A program made the position numbers and the translations under genes. From positions 73,864 through 113,732 of the forward strand of contig DHDH01000016.1 in NCBI GenBank assembly GCA_002399235.1: DNA of 39,869 bases, read 5' to 3'. The DNA comes from Firmicutes bacterium UBA4881. GTDB lineage: Bacteria > Bacillota > DTU065. The notes beneath the pieces are model-generated. The model ran no database searches. It saw only the letters and a list, made by a program, of their open reading frames with translations, and had not been told where the DNA came from. Of the stretch, positions 9,303 to 16,436 are shown one piece after another (the stretch's first letter is position 1; the number at the start of each line of letters is the position of its first letter).

Positions 9303-10367
9303 ATGTTAGAATTTGATCCGGATAAGACACAGGTTGGCAAAATAAAAGTTGTAGGTGTAGGTGGCGGTGGAAGTAATGCCGTCAATAGAATGATCGAAGC
9401 TCAGGTTAAAGGTGTAGAGTTTGTGGTTATGAATACTGATGCTCAAGCTCTACTGTTATCGAAAGCAGAAATAAAGTTACAGTTAGGTGACAAACTTACC
9501 CGTGGTCTTGGCGCCGGTTCTAATCCTGATATAGGCAAGCACGCAGCTGAAGAAAATCGTGATGATATTTACCAGATTTTAGAAGGTGCAGACATGGTAT
9601 TTATTGCTGCGGGAATGGGCGGTGGGACAGGCACTGGAGCAGCTCCAATTGTAGCTGAGGTTGCTAAAGAAGCTGGTGCCCTTACTGTAGGGGTTGTAAC
9701 TAAGCCATTTTTCTTTGAAGGCAATAAACGTATGCGTCAAGCTGAAATAGGCTTAGAAAGTCTAAAGGAAAAAGTAGATACTCTTATTGTTATACCTAAT
9801 GATAAATTACTTAATATTGCCGAAAAAAATACTACCTTGATTGATGCTTTTAAAATCGCTGACGATGTCTTGCGCCAAGGTGTACAAGGTATTTCTGATT
9901 TAATTGCGGTTCCAGGAGTAATTAACCTTGACTTTGCCGATGTCAAGACAATTATGTCTTCAGCTGGTACTGCTATTATGGGAATTGGTAAAGCCTCTGG
10001 GGAAGATAAAGCTATTCTAGCTGCAAAACAAGCAATATCTTCGCCTTTACTTGAGACAAGCATCAATGGAGCTAAGGGAATTCTCCTTAGTATAACTGGT
10101 TCACCAGATATTAGGATTCTTGAGATTACGGAAGCTGCAAAAGTTATTTCCGAGTCAGCGGATATGGATGCTAATATCATTTTTGGTGCAGTAATTGATG
10201 AATCCTTAAAAGATGAAGTTCATATTACTGTTATTGCTACAGGCTTTGATCAGGTGAAAGAAAATGCAACTTCAGAAGCTGCTCCAACTAAAGAAGAAAT
10301 TAAACCTTTCTCAACTGGTCATGATGTTGATATTCCTGTATTTTTAAGAAAACCAAGGAATAGCTAA
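9303..10367 (+). CDS. ftsZ: Cell division GTPase FtsZ
   Basis: Tubulin-like GTPase that forms the Z-ring. The 354 residues have the N-terminal VGVGGGGSNAVNRM, the tubulin signature GMGGGTGTGAAP near residue 104 and the catalytic T7 loop INLDFADVKTIM near residue 205. A short linker follows, ending in the conserved C-terminal peptide DIPVFLRK, which binds SepF, FtsA and other tethers. AGGAGG (9290-9295) lies 7 bases before ATG. Because ftsA is absent from the usual upstream slot, membrane tethering may depend on SepF or on an ftsA outside the window; this is inference. Confidence 0.98.
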   Translation: MLEFDPDKTQVGKIKVVGVGGGGSNAVNRMIEAQVKGVEFVVMNTDAQALLLSKAEIKLQLGDKLTRGLGAGSNPDIGKHAAEENRDDIYQILEGADMVFIAAGMGGGTGTGAAPIVAEVAKEAGALTVGVVTKPFFFEGNKRMRQAEIGLESLKEKVDTLIVIPNDKLLNIAEKNTTLIDAFKIADDVLRQGVQGISDLIAVPGVINLDFADVKTIMSSAGTAIMGIGKASGEDKAILAAKQAISSPLLETSINGAKGILLSITGSPDIRILEITEAAKVISESADMDANIIFGAVIDESLKDEVHITVIATGFDQVKENATSEAAPTKEEIKPFSTGHDVDIPVFLRKPRNS

Positions 10368-10444
10368 AAACATTATCTTTCTGTTTTGCAGGAAATTTTA
10401 CCTGCCCCTGTAACTATCTGAATAAGAAGGGATGGTGGCAGGGC

Positions 10445-11335
10445 ATGTCCTATGTAGTCTATGTAGATCTACTGGTAGCCTGCCTGGCTGCGGAGTTTTG
10501 GCGAGACTATCTTATTCTCTGGGCTGGAGGAGAGATAGCTAACCGAGAGCCGCGTCCCGGTGGGCTTTTTTTTGGTGCTATTTTAGGTAGTCTTTATTAT
10601 CTAGGATTTTTGTTAGTATCTAAGGGCAACTTCTTGATACCCGCTGGTGTATTAGCACTAGTTTCTATTCTCATGCCCGCTTTTATGGTACTTTTAGCTT
10701 TCCATAAAAGTGATCTAAAAGCAGTTTTGCCACTAGTTTACCTGTTAGCACTATTAGCTGGAGGAATTGGTTACTGGTTAAGCTCGATGCAGGTTAGTAG
10801 AATTTGGGTGCTTTTAGGGCCTCATGTAGCAGTTTTAATTGTGGCAGAGGTAGGTTGGGGCCTTTTACACGAACGCTTTTGGGAGAGCTTTGGCCAAGTA
10901 GCATTAATAGTTGAAATCGATAACAAAAGGCAAATTATAAGAGCTCTTATCGATAGTGGTAACGAGCTTATAGAACCAGTTAGTGGTAAGCGAGTTATTA
11001 TTGTGGAAAAGAAAGTGTTGAAAGGATTAGTGCCAACAGAAGTAATGGAATCGCTTGAACACATGAACATAATCAGCGATGCTGCTGGTTTTGATTATTG
11101 GAGTCGCAGATTAGTCCTGGTACCTTTTCGCTCAGTAGGTAAAGAAAGTGGTGTCTTGGCTGGTTTAAGGCCTGATACTGTCTATTTAAAACATAAAGGT
11201 AAACAGGTGAAGCTACCTGGAGTAATCATAGGTCTAGAAGCAAGCTCTTTAAGTCATAGAGGTGATTACCAAGCGCTGATTCATCCTGCCCTATTATTGA
11301 GTACAAGTGGAGGTGAACAGCGTGAACTGGCGTAA
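10445..11335 (+). CDS. spoIIGA: Sporulation sigma-E factor processing peptidase SpoIIGA
   Basis: Membrane aspartic protease that removes the pro-sequence of sigma-E after it receives the SpoIIR signal across the septum. The 296 residues have about five transmembrane segments in the first 140 residues. The cytoplasmic domain follows, with the catalytic motif DSGN at residues 170-173 (in RALIDSGNELIEPVSG). The length matches the family. Its 3' end overlaps sigE by 14 bases, the classical spoIIG arrangement. The 77-base gap after ftsZ holds a small inverted repeat, GCAGG and CCTGC (10388-10405). I looked for a Spo0A box there and saw no good match. Confidence 0.94.
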   Translation: MSYVVYVDLLVACLAAEFWRDYLILWAGGEIANREPRPGGLFFGAILGSLYYLGFLLVSKGNFLIPAGVLALVSILMPAFMVLLAFHKSDLKAVLPLVYLLALLAGGIGYWLSSMQVSRIWVLLGPHVAVLIVAEVGWGLLHERFWESFGQVALIVEIDNKRQIIRALIDSGNELIEPVSGKRVIIVEKKVLKGLVPTEVMESLEHMNIISDAAGFDYWSRRLVLVPFRSVGKESGVLAGLRPDTVYLKHKGKQVKLPGVIIGLEASSLSHRGDYQALIHPALLLSTSGGEQRELA

Positions 11336-12050
11336 ATTAAGAGAGAATTTGAGTCTCTTAAAGTTTAAACTTTGGTTAAGTCGTTTTTTAAGAAGACGCC
11401 GTTCTGTCTATTATGTTGGTTCTAGTGAGGTTTTACCACCTCCATTGTTACCAGAAGAAGAACGATTACTTCTTAAGAAGCTGCAGTTAGGGGAAAATAA
11501 TGCAAAATGTACCTTAATTGAGAGAAATTTACGGTTAGTAGTTTATATAGCTAGGAAGTTTGAAAACACTGGTGTAGGTATCGAAGATCTGGTCTCAATT
11601 GGTACAATCGGTTTAATTAAAGCTGTTAATACTTTCGATTTAGGTAAAAATATTAAATTAGCTACTTATGCTTCCCGTTGTATTGAAAATGAAATTCTTA
11701 TGTTTTTAAGGCGTCATCAAAGAGCTAAGGAAGTGTATCTAGATGATCCCTTAAATACAGATTGGGATGGCAACGAGCTTTCCTGGTTAGATGTGATACC
11801 AGCTACAGAAGGTGATGGGGTTTATCAAGTTTTAGAAGAAGAGACCGAAAAAGATCTACTCAAAGCTGCTCTAACCAAACTAGAGCCACGAGAGCAAGAA
11901 ATTGTTAATCTCCGTTATGGATTAGGTTCTGGCAGGGAATTAACCCAAAAAGAGGTTGCGGATAAAATGGGTATCTCCCAATCCTATATTTCCCGGTTAG
12001 AAAAAAGAATTATGAAAAAACTCCGCCGCGAATTGAAAAGATTTGATTAA
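11322..12050 (+). CDS. sigE: Pro-sigma-E, mother-cell sporulation sigma factor
   Basis: RNA polymerase sigma factor for early mother-cell genes, made as an inactive membrane-associated precursor. The 242-residue protein starts at GTG 11322, chosen because GGAGG (11309-11313) is 8 bases upstream; an in-frame GTG at 11307 overlaps the ribosome site. Residues 1-28 are a basic, amphipathic pro-sequence, followed by YYVGSSEVLPPP, the conserved region at the SpoIIGA cleavage area. Region 2 (IERNLRLVVYIARKFENTG) and the region 4 helix-turn-helix (MGISQSYISRLEKRI) are close to B. subtilis sigma-E. The operon ends at a strong terminator immediately after the stop. Confidence 0.97.
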   Translation: MNWRKLRENLSLLKFKLWLSRFLRRRRSVYYVGSSEVLPPPLLPEEERLLLKKLQLGENNAKCTLIERNLRLVVYIARKFENTGVGIEDLVSIGTIGLIKAVNTFDLGKNIKLATYASRCIENEILMFLRRHQRAKEVYLDDPLNTDWDGNELSWLDVIPATEGDGVYQVLEEETEKDLLKAALTKLEPREQEIVNLRYGLGSGRELTQKEVADKMGISQSYISRLEKRIMKKLRRELKRFD

Positions 12051-12082
12051 AAACAAGGTTCCTTTTTGGAACCTTGTTTTTT
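12051..12082 (+). terminator. Intrinsic terminator after sigE
   Basis: A perfect 12-pair stem, AAACAAGGTTCC (12051-12062) with GGAACCTTGTTT (12068-12079), has a TTTTT loop and runs into a T-run. It starts directly after the sigE stop and separates the spoIIG operon from sigG, as in B. subtilis. Confidence 0.93.
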
Positions 12083-12096
12083 ATCTTCTTTACCGG

Positions 12097-12126
12097 GTAT
12101 ATCTTCTGCCTTTGGCACCCATACTC
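12097..12126 (+). promoter_or_regulatory. Candidate sigma-G/sigma-F-type promoter of sigG
   Basis: GTATA at 12097-12101 fits the forespore -35 pattern (G-H-A-T-R). After 18 bases, CATACTC at 12120-12126 matches the sigma-G -10 pattern CATnnTA except at the last base. It lies between the sigE terminator and the sigG ribosome site and would give a short 5' UTR of about 25 bases. Autoregulation of sigG by sigma-G is established in B. subtilis. The match is by eye and one position is wrong. Confidence 0.4.
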
Positions 12127-12157
12127 TTTATTGAGATGGTTGTTAGGAGGGATGAAG

Positions 12158-12952
12158 ATGTTAAATAAAGTTGAGATATGTGGAGTCAATACAGCTGAAT
12201 TGCCAGTTATTAAAGGTGAACGTATGAAGAAACTATTAGCCAAGGTTCACCAAGGTGATATGGAAGCAAGAGAAGAGTTAGTCCAAGGGAACTTAAGGCT
12301 GGTTCTTAGCGTTATTCAGCGATTTAATAACCGAGGCGAAAATGTCGATGACCTTTTTCAAGTAGGTTGCATTGGTTTAATGAAAGCCATAGACAACTTC
12401 GATCTCAGCCAGAATGTACGTTTTTCTACTTATGCTGTTCCCATGATCATAGGCGAAATTAGACGTTATTTAAGAGATAATAATCCCATTCGAGTTAGTC
12501 GTTCTTTACGTGATATTGCCTACAAAGCTTTGCAAATTAGAGATAAACTAGCTACAGAAAAAGGAACAGAACCAACTATAGATGAAATTGCTCGTTCATT
12601 AGGTATAGATAGAGAAGAGATTGTCTTTGCCCTAGATGCCATCCAAGAGCCGATCTCCCTTTTTGAACCGATATATCATGATGGTGGTGATCCTATCTTT
12701 GTTATGGATCAGATCGATGATGAAAAAACAAGTGATAGTGTTTGGATAGAAGAGATATCTCTTAGAGAAGCTATTGATAGCTTAGAGGAAAGAGAGCAAC
12801 GGATTTTGAGTATGCGTTTTTTTGAAGGTCGTACGCAAATGGAAGTAGCAGAAGAAATTGGTATTTCGCAAGCTCAAGTATCTAGGCTAGAAAAAGCTGC
12901 TTTAAGTGAGTTAAGACAACATTACTCAGAAGGGGAGGTAACGAATCTATGA
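12158..12952 (+). CDS. sigG: Forespore sporulation sigma factor sigma-G
   Basis: Sigma factor for late forespore genes. The 264 residues begin NKVEICGVNTAELPV, the N-terminal stretch that is highly conserved in sigma-G. Region 2 (VDDLFQVGCIGLMKAIDNFD), SLFEPIYHDGGDPIFVMDQI and the helix-turn-helix EIGISQAQVSRLEKA follow. These are nearly identical to known sigma-G and distinguish it from sigma-F. ATG 12158 is preferred because AGGAGG (12145-12150) is 7 bases upstream; the ATG at 12152 is too close and longer versions enter the sigE terminator. Its stop overlaps the spoIIR start in an ATGA arrangement. Confidence 0.97.
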   Translation: MLNKVEICGVNTAELPVIKGERMKKLLAKVHQGDMEAREELVQGNLRLVLSVIQRFNNRGENVDDLFQVGCIGLMKAIDNFDLSQNVRFSTYAVPMIIGEIRRYLRDNNPIRVSRSLRDIAYKALQIRDKLATEKGTEPTIDEIARSLGIDREEIVFALDAIQEPISLFEPIYHDGGDPIFVMDQIDDEKTSDSVWIEEISLREAIDSLEEREQRILSMRFFEGRTQMEVAEEIGISQAQVSRLEKAALSELRQHYSEGEVTNL

Positions 12953-13554
12953 AAAAAAAGCTAGAGAAAGCGACTTTAATTGTGATGGCACTTTTCTTGT
13001 TGCCTCTCTTTTTAATGGGTAGTTCTAACGATACGCAGGAATTTTTAAGATTACACGTCTTAGCTAATTCCGATTCGCTCCAAGATCAAATGCTTAAATT
13101 ACAAGCAAGAGATGAAATACTAATTGAAATTAATTCTCTACTTGCGGGTGTTACAGATCTAGAGACTGCTTTAAAGATCATTGCTGAGAATGAGGATAAA
13201 CTAAAAACCAGTGCCCATAAAGCTATTAATGAAGAGTACGAAGTGACTATTGAATTAGGTCGTGAAAAGTATCCGGAGAAAGTTTATGGTTCATATAAAC
13301 TTCCCGCTGGCGAATATTTATCACTGAGAGTGATTATTGGTAAAGGTGAGGGTAAAAACTGGTGGTGTGTTCTATTCCCACTTCTATGTAGCTTAGAAGC
13401 AGGAGAAAATGCTATTGAAATAGTCGATACAAAAGGTGGGCCACCAGTAAAGTTTCGCTTCAAAATTGCTGAGAATAAAAAAGAACCCTTACCACCTTCT
13501 CTTGATGCTGTGTTAGCATTTCTACAACAATTCCGCCTCTGGCCTTGGTCCTGA
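12949..13554 (+). CDS. spoIIR: Stage II sporulation protein R (SpoIIR)
   Basis: Secreted forespore signalling protein that crosses the septum and triggers SpoIIGA to mature sigma-E. The 201 residues begin with a basic, hydrophobic signal segment (about residues 3-25). Next comes the family hallmark LRLHVLANSDSLQDQMLKL and the domain block GNWWCVLFP-like KNWWCVLFPLLC near residue 140. GGGGAGGT (from 12933) precedes the ATG, which shares four bases with the sigG stop. The gene is thus translationally coupled to sigG, whereas in B. subtilis it stands elsewhere as a sigma-F gene. The last codons form the left half of a terminator. Confidence 0.92.
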   Translation: MKKKLEKATLIVMALFLLPLFLMGSSNDTQEFLRLHVLANSDSLQDQMLKLQARDEILIEINSLLAGVTDLETALKIIAENEDKLKTSAHKAINEEYEVTIELGREKYPEKVYGSYKLPAGEYLSLRVIIGKGEGKNWWCVLFPLLCSLEAGENAIEIVDTKGGPPVKFRFKIAENKKEPLPPSLDAVLAFLQQFRLWPWS

Positions 13555-13567
13555 GGCGGTTTTTTTT
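13533..13567 (+). terminator. Intrinsic terminator overlapping the end of spoIIR
   Basis: CCGCCTC (13533-13539) pairs with GAGGCGG (13553-13559), followed by eight T. The left arm and loop code for the last seven residues of SpoIIR and the right arm begins inside its stop codon. Confidence 0.9.
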
Positions 13568-13615
13568 GTAGCAGTTAATCCTTAGTTGCATAAACTAAAG
13601 GGGGAGGTGCTTCGG

Positions 13616-13870
13616 ATGGGGACCCGCTTTGGTGAGCTTAAGAAAAAAGAGGTTGTTGATGCAACAACAGGTATTAAATTAGGTGAAATAGTCGATTTAG
13701 AGTTAAATTTAGAGACTGGGCAAATAACAGCTTTAGTTGTTCCTGGCGCAGGTAGCTTGTGGGGGATATTAAAAAGGAAAGAGGATGTCGTAGTACCCTG
13801 GACGAAGATAAAAGTGATTGGTAAAGACGTTATCTTAGTAGATAAAACACCGGGGATTAGTAGTTTTTAA
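13616..13870 (+). CDS. YlmC/YmxH-family PRC-barrel protein
   Basis: An 84-residue single-domain PRC-barrel protein of the YlmC/YmxH group, often found next to sporulation sigma genes in Bacillota; the molecular function is not established. The beta-rich pattern is visible: KKEVVDATTGIKLGEIVDLE, then ITALVVPGAG and VVPWTKIKVIGKDVILVD. The start is ATG 13616, because GGGGGAGGTG (13600-13609) lies just upstream; a longer version from TTG 13586 would contain that ribosome site. It has its own transcription unit or shares one with pgeF, because a terminator stands just before it. Confidence 0.85.
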   Translation: MGTRFGELKKKEVVDATTGIKLGEIVDLELNLETGQITALVVPGAGSLWGILKRKEDVVVPWTKIKVIGKDVILVDKTPGISSF

Positions 13871-13884
13871 TTAAGCCCCGCAAA

Positions 13885-13919
13885 GGAGGAGCAGCCTCGC
13901 TAAGAGGGGCTAATAAACT
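13885..13919 (+). promoter_or_regulatory. Possible structured ribosome-binding leader of pgeF
   Basis: Two purine-rich sites precede pgeF. GGAGG (13885-13889) is 30 bases from the ATG, and AGGGG (13905-13909) is 10 bases from it. The stretch 13890-13911 can fold (AGC with GCT, then CCTC 13895-13898 with GAGG 13904-13907), which would hide the near site and leave GGAGG 8 bases from the start. GCCCC (13875-13879) can also pair with GGGGC (13906-13910). The fold is imperfect, so a plain use of the near site is equally possible. Confidence 0.3.
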
Positions 13920-14615
13920 ATGGACAAGATCTATTATCAGTTAAAATTAATCAATAATGTTCCTTTTGGCACCTTTACTGGATTCCCTGCCTTCACGCTT
14001 TTTAGTACTGCTTATTCGGGACAAGCAAGAGACCGCAAATTTATTAATTCTCTAGAGCAAACTTTGGGTAGAGAAATAGCTTATGTAAATCAAGTTCATA
14101 GCTCTACAATAATAACGACTTCAACAGGAGGCAATAAAGGTGAAGGTGACGGTTTAATTATTACAGGAAATAATTTAGGGGCAGTGTTTACTGCGGATTG
14201 TTTGCCTATAGTTCTAACCGATATTAGTGGTGAGCATACAGCTATAGTTCATGCAGGTTGGCCAGGATCTTTAGCTGGGATTGCAGTCATTGCGGCAGAA
14301 AAACTAAGAGAAGCTAGTGGCAAACAAATACTGGCTGCTATTGGGCCGGCAGCTAACTCTTGTTGTTATGAGGTTGGCCAAGATCTGTTGGTAAAGTTCG
14401 AAAATAAGTGGTCTTTATATGTAGATAAGGTAATTCGTAAAAATAACAAGAAATTTTTTCTTGATCTTACTACCTTTAATGAGATAATATTAAAAGCTGT
14501 TGGGGTAGAGGTTTTCCAGAGTCAGATCTGCACCATTTGTAGTCCAAACTATCACTCATATCGTCGGGATAAAACTGCTCTAAGACAGTTATCTTTAGTA
14601 GGTAGAAGGATTTAG
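13920..14615 (+). CDS. pgeF: Peptidoglycan editing factor PgeF (YlmD/YfiH, laccase-domain family)
   Basis: Cu-oxidase_4 / DUF152 protein. E. coli homologues prevent misincorporation of L-Ser in place of L-Ala in stem peptides, and others act as purine nucleosidases. The 231 residues have the metal-site pattern: NQVHSSTI (His, about residue 60), TADCLPIVL (Cys, about 98), IVHAGWPGSLAG (His, about 115), and the C-terminal CTICSPNYHSYRRD. ATG 13920 is supported by AGGGG 10 bases upstream. It follows the YlmC-like gene by 49 bases, an arrangement similar to the ylm region downstream of sigG in Bacilli. Confidence 0.9.
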   Translation: MDKIYYQLKLINNVPFGTFTGFPAFTLFSTAYSGQARDRKFINSLEQTLGREIAYVNQVHSSTIITTSTGGNKGEGDGLIITGNNLGAVFTADCLPIVLTDISGEHTAIVHAGWPGSLAGIAVIAAEKLREASGKQILAAIGPAANSCCYEVGQDLLVKFENKWSLYVDKVIRKNNKKFFLDLTTFNEIILKAVGVEVFQSQICTICSPNYHSYRRDKTALRQLSLVGRRI

Positions 14616-14654
14616 TACTAGTAAAACAGAATTGTTGTGAAGATAGTTAAAAAT

Positions 14655-14707
14655 TTGACTGTCTACATAGTCAAGGAGGTGAAATCTGGCCAAATGGCCA
14701 GTGATTT
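14655..14707 (+). promoter_or_regulatory. Ribosome site flanked by two hairpins before the Na/Pi cotransporter gene
   Basis: A textbook Shine-Dalgarno, AAGGAGGTGA (14673-14682), lies 28 bases before GTG 14708, too far for direct use. Between them a perfect palindromic hairpin, CTGGCC (14686-14691) with GGCCAG (14696-14701) and loop AAAT, would shorten the gap to 12 bases when folded. In the coding frame an in-frame TGA at 14702-14704 rules out any earlier start. A second small stem, TTGACT (14655-14660) with AGTCAA (14669-14674), ends at the ribosome site. Confidence 0.6.
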
Positions 14708-16345
14708 GTGGTCAAAGAGATAACATTTGGTTTAATTGGCGGTCTGGGCCTTTTTCTCTATGGAATGAAAATAATGGGAGAAGGCATGCAAAAGGCTGCT
14801 GGAGATCGCATGCGCCGCATCCTAGAAGTCCTAACTGGGAATGTCTTTTTAGCCATTTTAGTAGGTGCAGTGGTTACGGCGATTATTCAGTCAAGTTCTG
14901 CTACGACAGTTATGGTAGTTGGTTTTGTTAATGCAGGACTAATGACATTACAACAAGCAATCGGTGTAATAATGGGAGCTAACATTGGTACAACAATCAC
15001 AGCTTGGCTTATTGCAATTAACCTTAGTGAATGGGCTTTACCAGCTATTGGTATTGGCTTTCTAATAACCATGGTTTCTCGTAATAAGACCTTTCGCTAT
15101 ATTGGACAAACTATACTAGGTTTTGGTTTATTGTTTTTAGGCATGAGCACCATGGGAAATTCCATGAGTGTCCTAAAAACAAGTCCTAAAATTGCGAATC
15201 TATTTTTAAGCTTTTCTAGTTCACCAATAGAAGCTTTGTTAATCGGTATTGCTGTGACCATGGTTATACAATCATCTTCAGCAACCACAGGTTTATTAAT
15301 CGCTTTAGGATCTCAAGGATTAATAAATTTCGATGCAGCTATACCAATTATTCTTGGTGCTAATATCGGTACTTGTATTACTGCTATTTTAGCATCGATT
15401 GGTACATCAAGAAATGCGAGGAAAGCTGCTATGGCCCACTTGCTTTTTAATGTAGTGGGCACTCTAGTTGCCATGTTAGTATTGCCTTGGTTTACCAGGA
15501 TTGTTCATTCAATTAGTGTAACTCAAGATTTCGGCCATTTAGTGGCTAATGCCCATACTGCTTTCAACCTTGCGAATACCCTGCTGTGGGTCGGATTTGT
15601 TCCTTTTATGGAAAAAGCTGTTAATGTGCTTGTTCCTGGTAAGGATACCTTACCACAAAAGGCTCCTGCTTATCTGGATAAGAGAATGCTTAATACACCA
15701 TCGGTTGCTCTTTCTTTAGCAACAAAGGAATTAATCCGAATGGCACACATTGCTCATGAAATGGTTGAAGATGCTGAAGCAGGTTTTTTTGAACGCAATC
15801 GTAAGCGTATTGAAGATACCTTTGCTAAGGAAGATGTCGTCGACCATATTCAAAGAGAAGTTGTGGAATACCTCTCTACTCTGCTTTCGCAAAGCTCATT
15901 AACAAAGCCTCAGTCCACAAGGATGGCTGGCTTAATGCATATAGTCAATGACATTGAAAGAATTGCTGATCACGCTAATAACCTTGCCCAATTTGCAGAA
16001 AATGCACTTAGCGAGAATATAAACTTTTCCGATATGGCTTCAGACGACTTACGAGCCTATTTCAAAGTGGTTGAGAACCAATTCTCCCGGGCAATAGATG
16101 CTTTACGTACTGATGATCGCAATTTAGCAAGAGAAGTCATCGCTGTCGAAAAGCAGATTGATGAGACAGAAAATAGTTTGAGAAAGGCTCATTTGAAGAG
16201 ACTTAACGCTGGTGCTTGTTCTCCCTTTACCGGAATCGTTTTTGTGGAGATGTTAAACAACCTAGAACGTATTGGCGACCATGCGGTAAACATTGTTGAG
16301 CCTGTGTTAGATGATGAAATAAGAATTGGCAAGATTGAAGCATAA
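14708..16345 (+). CDS. Na+/phosphate cotransporter (NptA/PF02690) with PhoU-like C-terminal domain
   Basis: Membrane protein expected to couple Na+ entry to phosphate transport. The 545 residues contain the inverted-repeat Na/Pi domain with two copies of the signature QSSSATT (near residues 62 and 195), each followed by a GANIGT motif. The helical C-terminal part from about residue 340 is PhoU-like, with GLMHIVNDIERIADHANN and ERIGDHAVNIVEP; it probably regulates transport. The start is GTG 14708, the first start after an in-frame stop, and it gives the N terminus (GLIGGLGLFLYGMKIMGEG) typical of the family. A terminator follows immediately. No pho genes are nearby. Confidence 0.92.
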   Translation: MVKEITFGLIGGLGLFLYGMKIMGEGMQKAAGDRMRRILEVLTGNVFLAILVGAVVTAIIQSSSATTVMVVGFVNAGLMTLQQAIGVIMGANIGTTITAWLIAINLSEWALPAIGIGFLITMVSRNKTFRYIGQTILGFGLLFLGMSTMGNSMSVLKTSPKIANLFLSFSSSPIEALLIGIAVTMVIQSSSATTGLLIALGSQGLINFDAAIPIILGANIGTCITAILASIGTSRNARKAAMAHLLFNVVGTLVAMLVLPWFTRIVHSISVTQDFGHLVANAHTAFNLANTLLWVGFVPFMEKAVNVLVPGKDTLPQKAPAYLDKRMLNTPSVALSLATKELIRMAHIAHEMVEDAEAGFFERNRKRIEDTFAKEDVVDHIQREVVEYLSTLLSQSSLTKPQSTRMAGLMHIVNDIERIADHANNLAQFAENALSENINFSDMASDDLRAYFKVVENQFSRAIDALRTDDRNLAREVIAVEKQIDETENSLRKAHLKRLNAGACSPFTGIVFVEMLNNLERIGDHAVNIVEPVLDDEIRIGKIEA

Positions 16346-16372
16346 ACGGGGCGGTAGTCCCGTTTTTCTTTT
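16344..16372 (+). terminator. Intrinsic terminator after the Na/Pi cotransporter gene
   Basis: AAACGGG (16344-16350) pairs with CCCGTTT (from 16359) across an 8-base loop, followed by a T-rich tail (TTTTTCTTTT). It begins at the stop codon of the cotransporter gene. Confidence 0.85.
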
Positions 16373-16436
16373 GCATTAAATCAAAGGACAACTACTAAGT
16401 GGTGGAGAAATAATTAGGGTCAGAGAGGTGAAAAAG

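Noticed and set aside
9737..10180. 147-codon open frame on the minus strand opposite ftsZ
   Set aside because: It lies wholly inside ftsZ, has no ribosome site and reads as low-complexity Ile/Ser/Ala complement of the real gene.
10368..10444. Spo0A box or spoIIG-type promoter upstream of spoIIGA
   Set aside because: TTGCAG and TAACTA-like pieces exist but spacing and sequence do not fit; no TGTCGAA box was seen.
14701..14931. 76-codon + strand frame starting at GTG 14701
   Set aside because: It is out of frame with the clear Na/Pi cotransporter and its product (Trp/Arg/Cys-rich) looks non-coding. Its start is inside the hairpin.
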